From the NCBI GenBank assembly GCA_020723345.1, contig DYJA01000018.1, positions 1-64,000 of the forward strand: a stretch of DNA of 64,000 nt, in the 5' to 3' direction. Shown in pieces: positions 32,125-41,739 of the stretch (positions within the stretch are counted from its first letter, which is position 1; every line of letters starts with the position of its first letter). Source of the DNA: Candidatus Aquidulcis sp. Its GTDB lineage: Bacteria > Chloroflexota > Anaerolineae > UBA4142. The translations under genes and the position numbers were made by a program. Below the pieces are notes generated by a model. That model was not told the DNA's origin and ran no database searches. It worked only from the letters and a program-made list of their open reading frames with translations.

Positions 32125-34686
32125 ATGTTGAAGCAAGACCTGTTGCAATCTCTCGCTAAAATTTTCAACCCACACCAAGTCGTCACCAATCCTACCGAAC
32201 TCATTGTCTACGAAAGCGACGCGACCTGGGAACGCGGATTGCCGGATGTCGTTGTATTTCCGCAGTCAGTCGAAGAAACGCGTCGTCTCGCGCAATGGGC
32301 GGCGGAGCAAAACATTCCTCTGATTGCGCGCGGCGCGGGCACCGGACTTTCGGGCGGCGCGGTCGCGGAACACGGCGGCATCGTCGTCGAATTCGCGCGC
32401 ATGGATCGGATCGTCGAGTTCGATCAGGCGGGGCGCAGCGTCGTCGTCGAACCCGGCGTCGTCAATCTCGTTTTGGACGAACTCGTCAAGACGCAAGGGT
32501 TGTACTATCCGCCCGATCCCGCGAGCGGTCGCACCGCGACGATTGGCGGCAACATTGCGGAGAACGCCGGCGGTCCGCATTGTTTCAAGTACGGTGTGAC
32601 GGCGAACTATGTAACCGGTCTCCAAGTCGTGTTTGCCGATGGACGCGTTGCGCATCTGGGCGGACGCGCGCTCGATTACCCCGAATATGATCTCATCGGC
32701 TTGATGACCGGCAGCGAGGGTACGCTCGGCTTGATCACCGCGATGGAAGCGCGGCTGATTTGCAATCCGCTCGGCGTCAAGACGGTGATGGCGTCGTTCG
32801 ATTCGGTCGAGCAAGCGGGCGCGGCGGTCTCCGCGGTGATCGCGGCGGGCTTGGTTCCGGCGACGATGGAAATGCTCGATCAAAAGATCATGCGAATCGT
32901 CGAGGATTACATGCATATCGGTTTGCCGGTGCACGCGGGCGCGATGCTGATCGCTGAGGTGGATGGGTATCCGGAGGGGCTAGACGCGCAAATGGCAGAG
33001 GTGGTGCGCGTGCTCGAACAAAATGGCGCGTCGGGAATTCGCGTCGCGCGCGACGCGGAGGAACGCGAGCAGATTTGGTACGGGCGCAAGAGCGCGGCGG
33101 GCGCGTTCGCGCGGCTCGCGCCGCAAAAATTTTCGATGGACTGCACTGTGCCGCGCAGTCAGATCGCCAGCACGCTGCGCGCGATGAACGACATTTGCGC
33201 GCGGCTCGATCTCACGGTCGGCTACATCATGCACGCGGGCGACGGCAATTTTCATCCCAACATTCCTTATGATCCGGCAGATCAGGATCAAGTTAGACGC
33301 GGCACGCGCGCGTTCGCGGAAATGGTTGATGTCGTCGTCGCGTGCGACGGCAGTATCACTGGCGAACATGGCGTCGGGATCGAAAAGCGCGAGTTTATGC
33401 CGCTGATGTGTCGCGGCGCGGAACTCGCGGCGATGTGGGATGTCAAACAGGTTTTCGATCCGGCGCAGCGACTCAACCCCGGCAAGATTTTCCCCAGCCA
33501 GATGCCGGAGGTGGAGCGCGTCCCGCCCGCGCCGAGCGTTCCGCAAGATTTCTTTGCGCCGAAAAACGCGCCAGAGGCGGCGGCGGGACTTGCCGCGCTG
33601 TCGGCAGCGAACAAGCCGGTGGCGATCAATCGTACGCGCGCTGGCGCGGTGACGTTGTCAACGCAGGAATTGACCGGCGTTGTCAAGTACGCGGCGGAGG
33701 ATTTGTATATCACAGTCGGTGCGGGCACGCCGCTTGAGCAGGTTCAAACATTTCTCGATCCGCACGGTTGGCAAATTCCGCTCGCGTCGCCCTGGCGCGA
33801 GATGACTGTTGGCGCAATCGTGGCGACGAATCTCAACGCGCCGCAGCGTATTCGATACGGCTCGGTGCGCGATGTGTTGTTGTGCTGTACCGTCGCGCTG
33901 CCCGACGGGCGCGTCGTGCGCGCCGGACGCGCGGTCGTCAAAAATGTTGCGGGGTACGATTTGCCCAAAGTGTTCGTCGGGTCGTACGGCACGCTGGGAT
34001 TGCTGACGGATGTGACGTTCAAAATTGTGGCGAAGCCGCGCCGCAAACAAACTTTCGTCGTGCCGGTGGATGATCTCAAAGCCGGTTTGGCGTGGAGCAG
34101 TCAGTTGCTTCAAGTCGCGCTGATGGCGTCGGCAGTCGTTTTGACGCGCGGCGTCGCGGCGCGCGGCGTGATAAGTCCGTACGCGCTGGTTTACACCGCC
34201 GAAGGACACGAACAAGATGTCGAAGCGGAAATGGCGCAGGTTCGCGCGCTGTTGCAGAAATTGAACGCGCCGATGCCGCGCCAAATTTCGGCGACCGGTA
34301 CCGATTTGTGGATCGATTTGTTGCGCGGCGCGACGGCTGGGTCGTTCGTCGTGCGCGCGGGCGTCGCGCCGAAAGACCTTGTCGATTTTGTGCGGAATCA
34401 AACGGCGCGCCTTGAATCGAGTTCGTATCTTGTGGACATCGCGAGCGGTTTGGTGTACGCAGTCGCTTTGCCCGCGAACGCGAGCGACGCGAAGACGTGG
34501 CTCGATCCATTGCGTCAAGCCGCGCTGGCAATCGGCGGGTATGCGATTGTCACGCAGCTGCCGGATGAATGGCGCAACACGATTGATTGGCGCGGCTATC
34601 GCCCCGACGCGCTCGACGTGATGCGCGCACTCAAGACGCGCTGGGACCCGGCGGGAATTTTGGAGATGGATCAGTTTGTCGCGTGA
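32125..34686 (+). CDS. glcD: FAD-dependent 2-hydroxyacid oxidase, GlcD-GlcE fusion (copy 1)
   Basis: An 853-residue fusion. The first ~460 residues are GlcD: FAD-binding PCMH fold with ARGAGTGLSGGAVAEHGGIV, then HAGDGN (370-375) and GEHGVG (413-418) of the FAD-linked oxidase C-terminal domain. The rest is GlcE-like, with a second FAD-binding domain containing KNVAGYDLPKVFVGSYGTLG (from 606). In E. coli these are separate subunits of glycolate oxidase with GlcF. The start ATG 32125 aligns with the paralogs; the 11-codon extension does not. It precedes an Nramp-like gene and a two-component system. The substrate is likely glycolate or lactate; electrons go to an iron-sulfur partner encoded elsewhere (glcF at 48241). 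Confidence 0.9.
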   Translation: MLKQDLLQSLAKIFNPHQVVTNPTELIVYESDATWERGLPDVVVFPQSVEETRRLAQWAAEQNIPLIARGAGTGLSGGAVAEHGGIVVEFARMDRIVEFDQAGRSVVVEPGVVNLVLDELVKTQGLYYPPDPASGRTATIGGNIAENAGGPHCFKYGVTANYVTGLQVVFADGRVAHLGGRALDYPEYDLIGLMTGSEGTLGLITAMEARLICNPLGVKTVMASFDSVEQAGAAVSAVIAAGLVPATMEMLDQKIMRIVEDYMHIGLPVHAGAMLIAEVDGYPEGLDAQMAEVVRVLEQNGASGIRVARDAEEREQIWYGRKSAAGAFARLAPQKFSMDCTVPRSQIASTLRAMNDICARLDLTVGYIMHAGDGNFHPNIPYDPADQDQVRRGTRAFAEMVDVVVACDGSITGEHGVGIEKREFMPLMCRGAELAAMWDVKQVFDPAQRLNPGKIFPSQMPEVERVPPAPSVPQDFFAPKNAPEAAAGLAALSAANKPVAINRTRAGAVTLSTQELTGVVKYAAEDLYITVGAGTPLEQVQTFLDPHGWQIPLASPWREMTVGAIVATNLNAPQRIRYGSVRDVLLCCTVALPDGRVVRAGRAVVKNVAGYDLPKVFVGSYGTLGLLTDVTFKIVAKPRRKQTFVVPVDDLKAGLAWSSQLLQVALMASAVVLTRGVAARGVISPYALVYTAEGHEQDVEAEMAQVRALLQKLNAPMPRQISATGTDLWIDLLRGATAGSFVVRAGVAPKDLVDFVRNQTARLESSSYLVDIASGLVYAVALPANASDAKTWLDPLRQAALAIGGYAIVTQLPDEWRNTIDWRGYRPDALDVMRALKTRWDPAGILEMDQFVA

Positions 34687-34702
34687 GCCGAGTCAAAGCG
34701 AG

Positions 34703-34744
34703 TTCGTAGTACGCGCTTGAGCGCGCTCGAGCGCGCACTACAAA
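34703..34744. repeat. Dispersed inverted repeat, TTCGTAGTACGCGC type
   Basis: TTCGTAGTACGCGCTTGAGC, then a GC-rich core and GCGCGCACTACAAA. A related element lies at 55921-55972, and a fragment (TAGTGCGCACTACAAGCGCG) at about 14267. Confidence 0.6.
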
Positions 34745-34763
34745 CCGATTTTCAAAGAAGACG

Positions 34764-36295
34764 ATGATCGAACACACAATTCAGCCGAAAGAATCTCGCA
34801 CCGGAATCGATCCTTGGTCGGTTGCCGATCTGCCGCCGTCGCTCCCGCTGCGCGGTTTGAACGTACTGGGCGCGGTCGGACCCGGCATCATCATTCTCGG
34901 CGTTTCAATCGGCAGCGGCGAATGGTTATTGGGTCCCGCCGCGTTCGTCAAGTACGGTCTCGCGCTCTTGTGGGTCACGACCGTCGCGATCGTTTTGCAG
35001 ACGATCTTCAATACCGAAGTGATCCGGTACACCTTGTATACCGGCGAGCCGATCTTCACCGGTTTTATGCGGACAAAACCGGGCGTGAATTTTTGGGGGA
35101 TCTTTTACGCGATCCTCTTTTTCCTCCAAGTCGGCTGGCCCGTGTGGGCGGGCGCGGCGGCGACGGCGATCTTTTATCTTTTCCTCGGGCGCTTGCCGCG
35201 CGCGGCGGACGGCGCCATCGTCTACGCGATTGGCGTCGGCACTTTTTTGCTGTGCGTCGCGATCTTGCTCTTCGGTCGGCGCATCGAACGAACCCTGGAA
35301 ACCTTCAACTGGATTCTCGTTTTGCTGATCGTGACCGGTCTCGCCGCGCTGTGCGTGATTCTCGCGCCGCCGACGCAGTGGGCGAGCGTACTGCTCGGCT
35401 TGATCGGTTTTGATACGCGCACGCGCGCGTTCGATTTGTTTCCGGCGGGCGCGGACTGGTTTCTCATCGGCGCGTTTGCCGCGTACTCCGGCGCGGGCGG
35501 CATGGTGAACTTGATGATCGCGTCCTGGGCGCGCGACAAGGGGTACGGAATGGGGCGCATCGTCGGTTTTATCCCGGCGGCAATCGGCGGGCAAAGGTGC
35601 GTCTGGCTCACTCCGGCAGTGTATTCAAGATCACGCCGGAGAATTTGGCGCGGTGGCGCGAGTGGTGGCGCATCGTCCAGGTCGATCAATGGATCGTGTT
35701 CGGCGTCGGCGCGTTGCTTGGTATGGCTTTGCCTGCCATGCTGTACACCACCTTCATTCAAGCCGGGCGCGATATTGGCGGACCCACCGCCGCCGCCGAA
35801 CTCGCCAACGCGATTGCCGAACGCGGCGGCATCGCCTTTACCTACATGGTCGCGATCATCGGCGCGTGGATCTTGTTCAAGACCCAGTTGAATATTTTCG
35901 ACGGCTTGGTGCGCGCGGTAACCGACATCGCCTGGGTCTGGAGTCCGCGCGTCCGGCGCTGGCGCGGCGGCGACGTGCGCGTCGTTTACTACGGCGTCCT
36001 GTTTTTTGCCATCGTGTGGGGAATGATCGCGCTGCGCGTGACCGAGCCGGTGCTTTTGCTGGAACTGGGCGCGAACATGGCGGGCATCGCGTTTATGATC
36101 GCGGGCTTGCACGTGCTGCGCGTCAACACGACTTTGCTGCCGCGCGAATTGCAGCCGCCGCTCTGGCGTCGCGTCTGTTTGGTGCTGCTGTCGTTGTTCT
36201 ACGGACTGTTCGTCTACCTTTGGTTGATGGGCGGTTTTGTGCCTGATCCCAGCAAGGGTTTCTTGTTCAACATCCCCAGATATTTGAGATTCTAA
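34764..36295 (+). pseudogene. Nramp-like transporter broken by a one-base frameshift (copy 1)
   Basis: Two overlapping frames together match the intact Nramp-like protein at 52722-54227. The first (34764 to about 35595) holds the N-terminal ~277 residues through IGGQ. The second (from 35597, frame -1) holds KITPENLARWREWW..VQVDQW to the C terminus. Restoring one A in the CAAAGG at 35592-35597 (CAAAAGG) reads IGGQKVRLAHSG and joins the frames. The 5' frame otherwise runs on to a stop at 35891. It may be a recent mutation or an assembly error. As in the intact copy, the metal-binding DPGN is replaced by GSGE (50-53). It follows glcDE and directly precedes the kinase gene. Confidence 0.88.
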
Positions 36296-36298
36296 ACC

Positions 36299-38248
36299 GT
36301 GACAGAATATCGCTTGACTTCTGAACAATCACTTCCGAATCCGAGCATCCGCCTGCGCGTGGGGCTGATTATTTCGGCGGGCTTGGTGCTGCTCGTCGGC
36401 GCGGTCGTCGGTGTGACGTTTGGTTTCAGCGAGCAAGTGGCGCGGGATGACGAACGCGCGCACCTGCTCGACGCGTTGAATTTCGAAATGGCGCAGCCCG
36501 ATCAAACGCTCGCCGCCTCCGCGATATTTGAGTCGACCGCGCGCGCGTTGCTGGATGGCGGGATCGTGCGACGCGTGGAAAACGAGCCGGTGCGCGTCGA
36601 ACCGATTGACGATGCCGAGGCAAAGCAATCGCTCGAAAAAATGCTGGCGGCGTGGCGCGATTTTCTGCGCGCGCACGAGCAATCTCAGCGCGCGCCTGCC
36701 GACGCGATCTTGCTCGCGCGCGCGCGCGACGCACGTGGCGCGGCGCAGACGAATTTGACGGAGGCGACGCGCCTGATCGGTTTGCGCCGCGCCGATGGAA
36801 TCGGGATGGTGCGCGGGATGTACGCGACGCTCTTTCTCAGTTCGCTGCTCTTTCTCTTGTTCGGTTTGTGGTTTATGCAGCAGAGCGTCGTCACGCCGGT
36901 CGAAGACTTGGATCGCATCGCGCATCGCATCGCGGCAGGCGACTTCGATACGCCGGTCGCGCTGGGCGGGCAGGGCGAATTTCTCGATCTGACGCGCAGC
37001 TTTGAAACGATGCGCCGGGAGTTGCAGCGCTCGCGCGATCAAATGACGCGCTGGACGCGCGATCTGGAGGCGCACGTCGCCGAGCGCACGCAGCAAATCA
37101 GCGCGCTCTCGCAAGTGATCGCGACGGCGAGTCGTTCCCTGGAACTCGTCACGGTGCTAAACACCGCGTTGGAACAATCGCTCAAGGTGATCGGCGCGGA
37201 GACCGGCGCGCTCTGGTTGAAAGACGACGACGCCCAGAATTTGCATCTAGCGGCGTTTCATGGTTTGCCTGTCAGTATGCGCGAGGAATTGCGCGTGATG
37301 AATTTGGGCGACGGCGTCACCGGACGCGCCGCGGAAACCGGGCAGACGATTGTCTTGGAGGATGTTTCACAATCGCCGGGTCCGATGAAAGCCGTTTCGA
37401 TTCGCGAGGGGATGCGTAGCGTCGTCGCCGTGCCGATTCGTTTGCGCGATCGCGTCGTCGGCGTGTTGGATGTGATGGCGCGCCAGCCGCGCGTGTTCAC
37501 GCCGGAAGAAATCGCGCTGCTCACTTCGATTGGGCAACAAATCGGCATCGCAGTGGATAGTCTGCGCTTGATGCAAGCGGCGCAGCAACAGACGCGTCAA
37601 GTCGCCGCGCTGATGGAACGCGAGCGCATCGGGATCGAGTTGCACGATGGTTTGCTGCAAACGCTCGGCTATTTGTATCTCAAGACCGATCAACTCGAAG
37701 CGCAAGCGCTGGCGGCTGGGTTACCCAAGATTGTCGAACAGTTGACCGCCCAGCGCGAATTGATCGGCGAGGTTTCGCGCGAGGTGCGCCGGTTCATCGC
37801 CGACTTGCGCGAGCCGCCCGCGCCGCGGCGCGTCTCGCTGCAAACCGCGCTGCGCGAAATGGTCGAATCCTTCACGCGCGAAAATTCGCTGCAAGTGCAA
37901 CTCGATCTGGAAGCGCGGCTCGCGCGGTTGGACGCCGAACGCAGCGAGCACCTGGTCCGCATCGCGCGCGAGGCGCTGCTCAACGCGGCGCAGCACGGCA
38001 ACGCGCGGCGCGCGGTTGTGCGTTTGACGTGGCAGGACGATCACGCAGAATTGAGCGTGCAAGACGATGGCAGCGGTTTCGATCCCGCGCAGTTGTCGGC
38101 GGACGAGCGCGAACATTTTGGCGTGAGCATCATGCACGCGCGCGCGGCGCGCATCGGCGGCACGTTGCGCGTCGAATCGCCGCCGGGGCAGGGCGTGTGC
38201 GTACGCGTGATCTTTACACTTGCAAGTGGAGAAAATCGGAATGGATAA
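36299..38248 (+). CDS. Sensor histidine kinase (NarX/DegS-like) with HAMP and GAF domains
   Basis: A 649-residue membrane kinase (GTG start, 3 bases after the Nramp stop). Two membrane segments (about 23-44 and 178-194) bound an extracytoplasmic helical sensor. HAMP follows (VVTPVEDLDRIAHRIAAGDF), then a coiled-coil, a GAF domain (about 290-420), a HisKA_3 dimerisation helix with phosphoacceptor His449 in IGIELHDGLLQTLGYL, and a HATPase with REALLNAAQHGNARRA and DDGSGF. It is coupled to the response regulator by overlap. Placed after glcDE and the Nramp-like gene, it may sense the substrate or a redox state linked to them; the signal is not known. Confidence 0.93.
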   Translation: MTEYRLTSEQSLPNPSIRLRVGLIISAGLVLLVGAVVGVTFGFSEQVARDDERAHLLDALNFEMAQPDQTLAASAIFESTARALLDGGIVRRVENEPVRVEPIDDAEAKQSLEKMLAAWRDFLRAHEQSQRAPADAILLARARDARGAAQTNLTEATRLIGLRRADGIGMVRGMYATLFLSSLLFLLFGLWFMQQSVVTPVEDLDRIAHRIAAGDFDTPVALGGQGEFLDLTRSFETMRRELQRSRDQMTRWTRDLEAHVAERTQQISALSQVIATASRSLELVTVLNTALEQSLKVIGAETGALWLKDDDAQNLHLAAFHGLPVSMREELRVMNLGDGVTGRAAETGQTIVLEDVSQSPGPMKAVSIREGMRSVVAVPIRLRDRVVGVLDVMARQPRVFTPEEIALLTSIGQQIGIAVDSLRLMQAAQQQTRQVAALMERERIGIELHDGLLQTLGYLYLKTDQLEAQALAAGLPKIVEQLTAQRELIGEVSREVRRFIADLREPPAPRRVSLQTALREMVESFTRENSLQVQLDLEARLARLDAERSEHLVRIAREALLNAAQHGNARRAVVRLTWQDDHAELSVQDDGSGFDPAQLSADEREHFGVSIMHARAARIGGTLRVESPPGQGVCVRVIFTLASGENRNG

Positions 38249-38894
38249 ATTGCGCGTTCTCGTCGTGGACGACCATGCCTTGTTCCGCGAAGGAATTGTG
38301 GGCATTTTGAACGCTCAACCGGACATCGAGGTTGTCGGCGAAGCGAGCGATGGACTCGAAGCGCTGGTGCTAGCGCGCAGTTTACGTCCCGCCGTAATTT
38401 TGATGGACATTAATATGCCCGGCACTGATGGGATCGAAGCGACGCGGCTGATCAAGCGCGAACTGCCCGACGTGTACGTCGTCATGTTGACGGTGCGCGA
38501 CGAAGACGAGAAACTTTTGGAGGCGATCAAACGCGGCGCGCAAGGATATTTGCTCAAAACGATTCGCGCGCAACAGTTGATCGACATGCTGCACGCCGCG
38601 CAGCGCGGCGAACCGACGATCAGCCCGCCGCTTGCCAATCGCATCCTCGACGAATTTCGGCGCGTCGCGACGTCCGCGGCGTCCGCGACCGCCGATCCGC
38701 CGTCGCTCGATCCGTTGACGCCGCGCGAACGCGAAGTGCTCGATCTCGTCGCGCGCGGCGCGAGCGACCGCGCGATCGCGCAAGAACTCGTCATCAGCGT
38801 GTACACCGTCAAGGCGCACATGCGCTCGATCCTCAACAAACTTCAGGTCGATAGTCGGCGTCAAGCGGCGCGCCTGGCAAAGCGCGACGCGTAA
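38241..38894 (+). CDS. NarL/FixJ-family response regulator
   Basis: A 217-residue regulator: receiver domain with phosphoacceptor Asp56 in VILMDINMPG, acidic pair D10-D11, Lys in the TVRDEDEKLLEAIKRGAQGY region, and a C-terminal LuxR helix-turn-helix (LTPREREVLDLVARGASDRA, then TVKAHMRSILNKL). ATG 38241 has GGAG 10 bases upstream; the gene overlaps the kinase by 8 bases. It is the cognate partner of that kinase. A terminator-like hairpin follows immediately. Confidence 0.94.
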   Translation: MDKLRVLVVDDHALFREGIVGILNAQPDIEVVGEASDGLEALVLARSLRPAVILMDINMPGTDGIEATRLIKRELPDVYVVMLTVRDEDEKLLEAIKRGAQGYLLKTIRAQQLIDMLHAAQRGEPTISPPLANRILDEFRRVATSAASATADPPSLDPLTPREREVLDLVARGASDRAIAQELVISVYTVKAHMRSILNKLQVDSRRQAARLAKRDA

Positions 38895-38898
38895 ATAG

Positions 38899-38937
38899 CG
38901 CGGGGGCAGGAATCGTCACCTCCTGCCCCCGCGACGT
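38899..38937 (+). terminator. Terminator-like hairpin after the response regulator
   Basis: A 13-bp perfect stem (38899-38911 with 38921-38933) and a 9-base loop, followed by ACGTTTT. The T tract is short, but the gene on the other side is convergent, so termination here is expected. Confidence 0.7.
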
Positions 38938-38959
38938 TTTGGAACCGGCGTACGATTTT

Positions 38960-41677
38960 TTACGTCGTTGCCTCTTTCATCCTGCTGGTTCGGCGCAGCA
39001 CTGCCTTGATGATTTCCATCGAGGCAAAGACGACGACGCCAAACCCGAAGATGATACTCAGGTCGGTGACGGTCGGCATTTTGATTCCGAAGGTTTCACG
39101 CATAAATGGGAATTGGATCAACAGGGCGAGCAAACCGATTTCCCAGGCGAGCGCGAGGAGCAACCACTTGTGCGGTCGCACCTTGAAGACGCTGTACCGC
39201 ATCGAACGAAAGTTGAGCGCGATGATGAGTTCGATGATGATGAACAGGAAGAAGGTTTCAGTTCGCGCGTGTTCGATGTTGTCGCCCAGTTCGGTAAAGA
39301 ACAGAAAGTAAAAGAAGGGGACCTCGATGAAGAGCGCGAGCATGATGAACGCGCGCACGTCCCACGAAAAGACGCTCTCCTTCGGATCGCGCGGCGGGCG
39401 GGACATGATGTCCGGATCAGCCGGCGCGATCCCCAGCGCGAGCGCGGGCAAGCCGTCCGTCGCAAGGTTGATGTACAAAATCGCGGCAGGTAGGAGCGGC
39501 AAAAATTCGGGTCCCAGGATCATCACCACGCCGCCGATGACTGCCACTTCGGTGATGTTGCAGCGCAAGAGGTAGGTTAGGTACTTTTTGATATTGTCGT
39601 AAATCCAGCGTCCTCGCTCGATGGCTTTGACGATCGTCGCGAAATTGTCGTCGCTCAAGACCATGTCCGCCGCTTCTTTCGCGACGTCGGTGCCTTTGAT
39701 GCCCATCGCGACGCCGATGTCCGCGTGCTTGAGCGCGGGCGCGTCGTTCACGCCGTCGCCGGTCATCGCGACGACCTCGCCCCGGGCTTTCCACGCCGTG
39801 ACGATTTTGAGTTTGTCCATCGGCGAGACGCGCGCATACACGGTGATCTGGTCTACCCGGCGGCTGAATTCATCGTCGGAGAGTTTCTCCAGTTCTTCGC
39901 CCGTCAGCACCTGATCGCCCGCGTGGTAAATATCCATCTCTTTCGCGATCGCGACGGCGGTCAGTTTGTGATCGCCCGTGACCATAATCGGCTTGATCTT
40001 GACTTGCCGGCAGACCTTGATCGCTTCGACGGCTTCTTCGCGCGGCGGGTCGATCATCCCAGCCAAGCCAAGCAGGGTCATCCCGCTTTCGACCGCGTCT
40101 TCCGTGTAGGCGATGCCGTCGGGTAATTCACGGTACGCGAGACCGAGCACGCGCATCGCATTGCTCGCCATCTCTTCGTTGGCTTTTTGGAGCGTTGCTT
40201 GGCGTGGTGTGTCGAAGGGCTGGGCGCCGCCGTTTTCCATGATGTGTGAACACCGCTGCATTACCAATTCGGGCGCGCCCTTCATGAACGCGACCCGCTT
40301 GCCGTCCGCCATCTGATGAATCGTGGTCATGCGCTTGCGTTCGGAACTGAACGGAATTTCCTCGACGCGCGAATTTTCCATCCGCGTTTCGGCTTGATGC
40401 AGGCCGGCCTTGGACGCCGCGACGACGAGCGCGCCTTCCGTCGGATCGCCCTTGATGATCCAGGCGCCGTTGAGTTCTTCCAGGGTAGAATCGTTGCAGA
40501 GCAGTCCCGCTTGAAGCAACGAACGGAATGACTGATTGTCGGCAGGATTAAAGCCGTCGGCTTTGAACTCGCCATTCGGCTCGTACCCCACGCCCGTGAC
40601 CTCGACCGCGCGACCATCGACGAAAATTTGGCGAATCGTCATTTCGCCTTTGGTCAGCGTCCCCGTCTTGTCCGAGCAAATGACGGTGGTGCAGCCGAGC
40701 GTTTCGACGGCAGGCATTTTGCGAACAAGCGCGTTCTGTTTCGCCATTTGATGCATCCCGATCGCGAGCGCGCCGGTCACGATGGCGGCGAGCGCTTCCG
40801 GCACGGCGGCGACGGCGAGCGCGATCGCGAACATGATGATTTCGATGTAGAACGCCGGATCCGCTTTGCCCGCGATCAGTTCGCGGAGGATGCTGAAGCC
40901 CGCGACGAACGCGCAGATGGAGAGCGCGATAATGCCCAGCCATTTGCCGATCTCGGCGGTCCGTTTTTCCAACGGCGTTTGTTCCGTTTCGATCTCGGTC
41001 ACTTCTTGCGCGATCTTGCCGAACTCGGTGTTCATTGCCGTCGCGATCACGGCGGCTTTGCCGCGACCGTACGTGACGGTCGTGCCGGCAAAAACGACGT
41101 TCCGGCGATCGCTGACGCGCGTCTCCGTCGCGACGGGCTGGATGAATTTGTCGACCGGCAGCGACTCGCCGGTGAGCGACGCTTCATCGCTCTGCAGCGA
41201 GTGACTTTCCACCAGGCGCGCGTCGGCGGGGATCCGGTCGCCCGCTTCGAGCAACAACACGTCGCCAGGCACCAGTTCTTTGGACGGCACTTCTTCTTCC
41301 TTGCCGTCCCGCAAGACGGTGATCGTCGGCGAAAGCATTTTCTTCAACGCTTCCAGCGCGCGCTCCGCGCGATACTCTTGAATGAAACCAAGCCCCGCGG
41401 AAAACACGATGATCACCGCGATGATCGCCGCGTCCACCAATTCGCCGACCAGCGCGGAAAGCACGACCGCGATCAAGAGGATGATAATGAGAATGTTCTT
41501 GAATTGGCCAATGAAAATCTCGAACGGCGAGACGCGCCCTTCCTGCTTGAGTTCATTGTGCCCGTACGTTTGCAGGCGCTGACTGACTTCTCCTTGCGCC
41601 AAGCCGCGATGAAGATCCGTCCCCAGTTCTTGGACGACCTCTGCCACGCCCAGCGCATGCCAAATTGTTGATGGCAT
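38960..41677 (-). CDS. P-type Ca2+-transporting ATPase (P2A/SERCA-like)
   Basis: A 905-residue P2 ATPase: cation ATPase N-terminal domain (TIWHALGVAEVVQELGTDLH), TGES in SLTGESLPVDK, TM4 with AVAAVPEALAAIVTG, phosphorylated Asp336 in CSDKTGTLTKGEM, nucleotide-binding KGAPE, hinge TGDGVNDAPALKHADIG, and ten membrane segments in total. The length fits bacterial SERCA-type pumps. In TM4 the usual PEGLP is PEALA, a variation seen in some prokaryotic pumps, so Ca2+ is likely but Mn2+ or Na+ cannot be excluded. GGAGGAGG lies 5 bases before ATG 41677 and a consensus promoter precedes it. Confidence 0.93.
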   Translation of the reverse strand: MPSTIWHALGVAEVVQELGTDLHRGLAQGEVSQRLQTYGHNELKQEGRVSPFEIFIGQFKNILIIILLIAVVLSALVGELVDAAIIAVIIVFSAGLGFIQEYRAERALEALKKMLSPTITVLRDGKEEEVPSKELVPGDVLLLEAGDRIPADARLVESHSLQSDEASLTGESLPVDKFIQPVATETRVSDRRNVVFAGTTVTYGRGKAAVIATAMNTEFGKIAQEVTEIETEQTPLEKRTAEIGKWLGIIALSICAFVAGFSILRELIAGKADPAFYIEIIMFAIALAVAAVPEALAAIVTGALAIGMHQMAKQNALVRKMPAVETLGCTTVICSDKTGTLTKGEMTIRQIFVDGRAVEVTGVGYEPNGEFKADGFNPADNQSFRSLLQAGLLCNDSTLEELNGAWIIKGDPTEGALVVAASKAGLHQAETRMENSRVEEIPFSSERKRMTTIHQMADGKRVAFMKGAPELVMQRCSHIMENGGAQPFDTPRQATLQKANEEMASNAMRVLGLAYRELPDGIAYTEDAVESGMTLLGLAGMIDPPREEAVEAIKVCRQVKIKPIMVTGDHKLTAVAIAKEMDIYHAGDQVLTGEELEKLSDDEFSRRVDQITVYARVSPMDKLKIVTAWKARGEVVAMTGDGVNDAPALKHADIGVAMGIKGTDVAKEAADMVLSDDNFATIVKAIERGRWIYDNIKKYLTYLLRCNITEVAVIGGVVMILGPEFLPLLPAAILYINLATDGLPALALGIAPADPDIMSRPPRDPKESVFSWDVRAFIMLALFIEVPFFYFLFFTELGDNIEHARTETFFLFIIIELIIALNFRSMRYSVFKVRPHKWLLLALAWEIGLLALLIQFPFMRETFGIKMPTVTDLSIIFGFGVVVFASMEIIKAVLRRTSRMKEATT

Positions 41678-41707
41678 TGCCTCCTCCACATGAGATGATG
41701 TTGTTAC

Positions 41708-41736
41708 TTTATATCCGAAGAAAAGAAATACGTCAA
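41708..41736 (-). promoter_or_regulatory. Promoter of the P-type ATPase gene
   Basis: On the minus strand TTGACG (41736-41731) and TATAAA (41713-41708) are 17 bases apart, 31 bases before the start codon. It separates the ATPase from the 2-hydroxyacid island upstream. Confidence 0.8.
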
Positions 41737-41739
41737 AAC

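Noticed and set aside
35590-35600. Programmed ribosomal frameshift in the Nramp-like gene
   Set aside because: There is no slippery heptamer of the X-XXY-YYZ kind and no obvious downstream pseudoknot, and the paralog is encoded in one frame; mutation or sequencing error is simpler.
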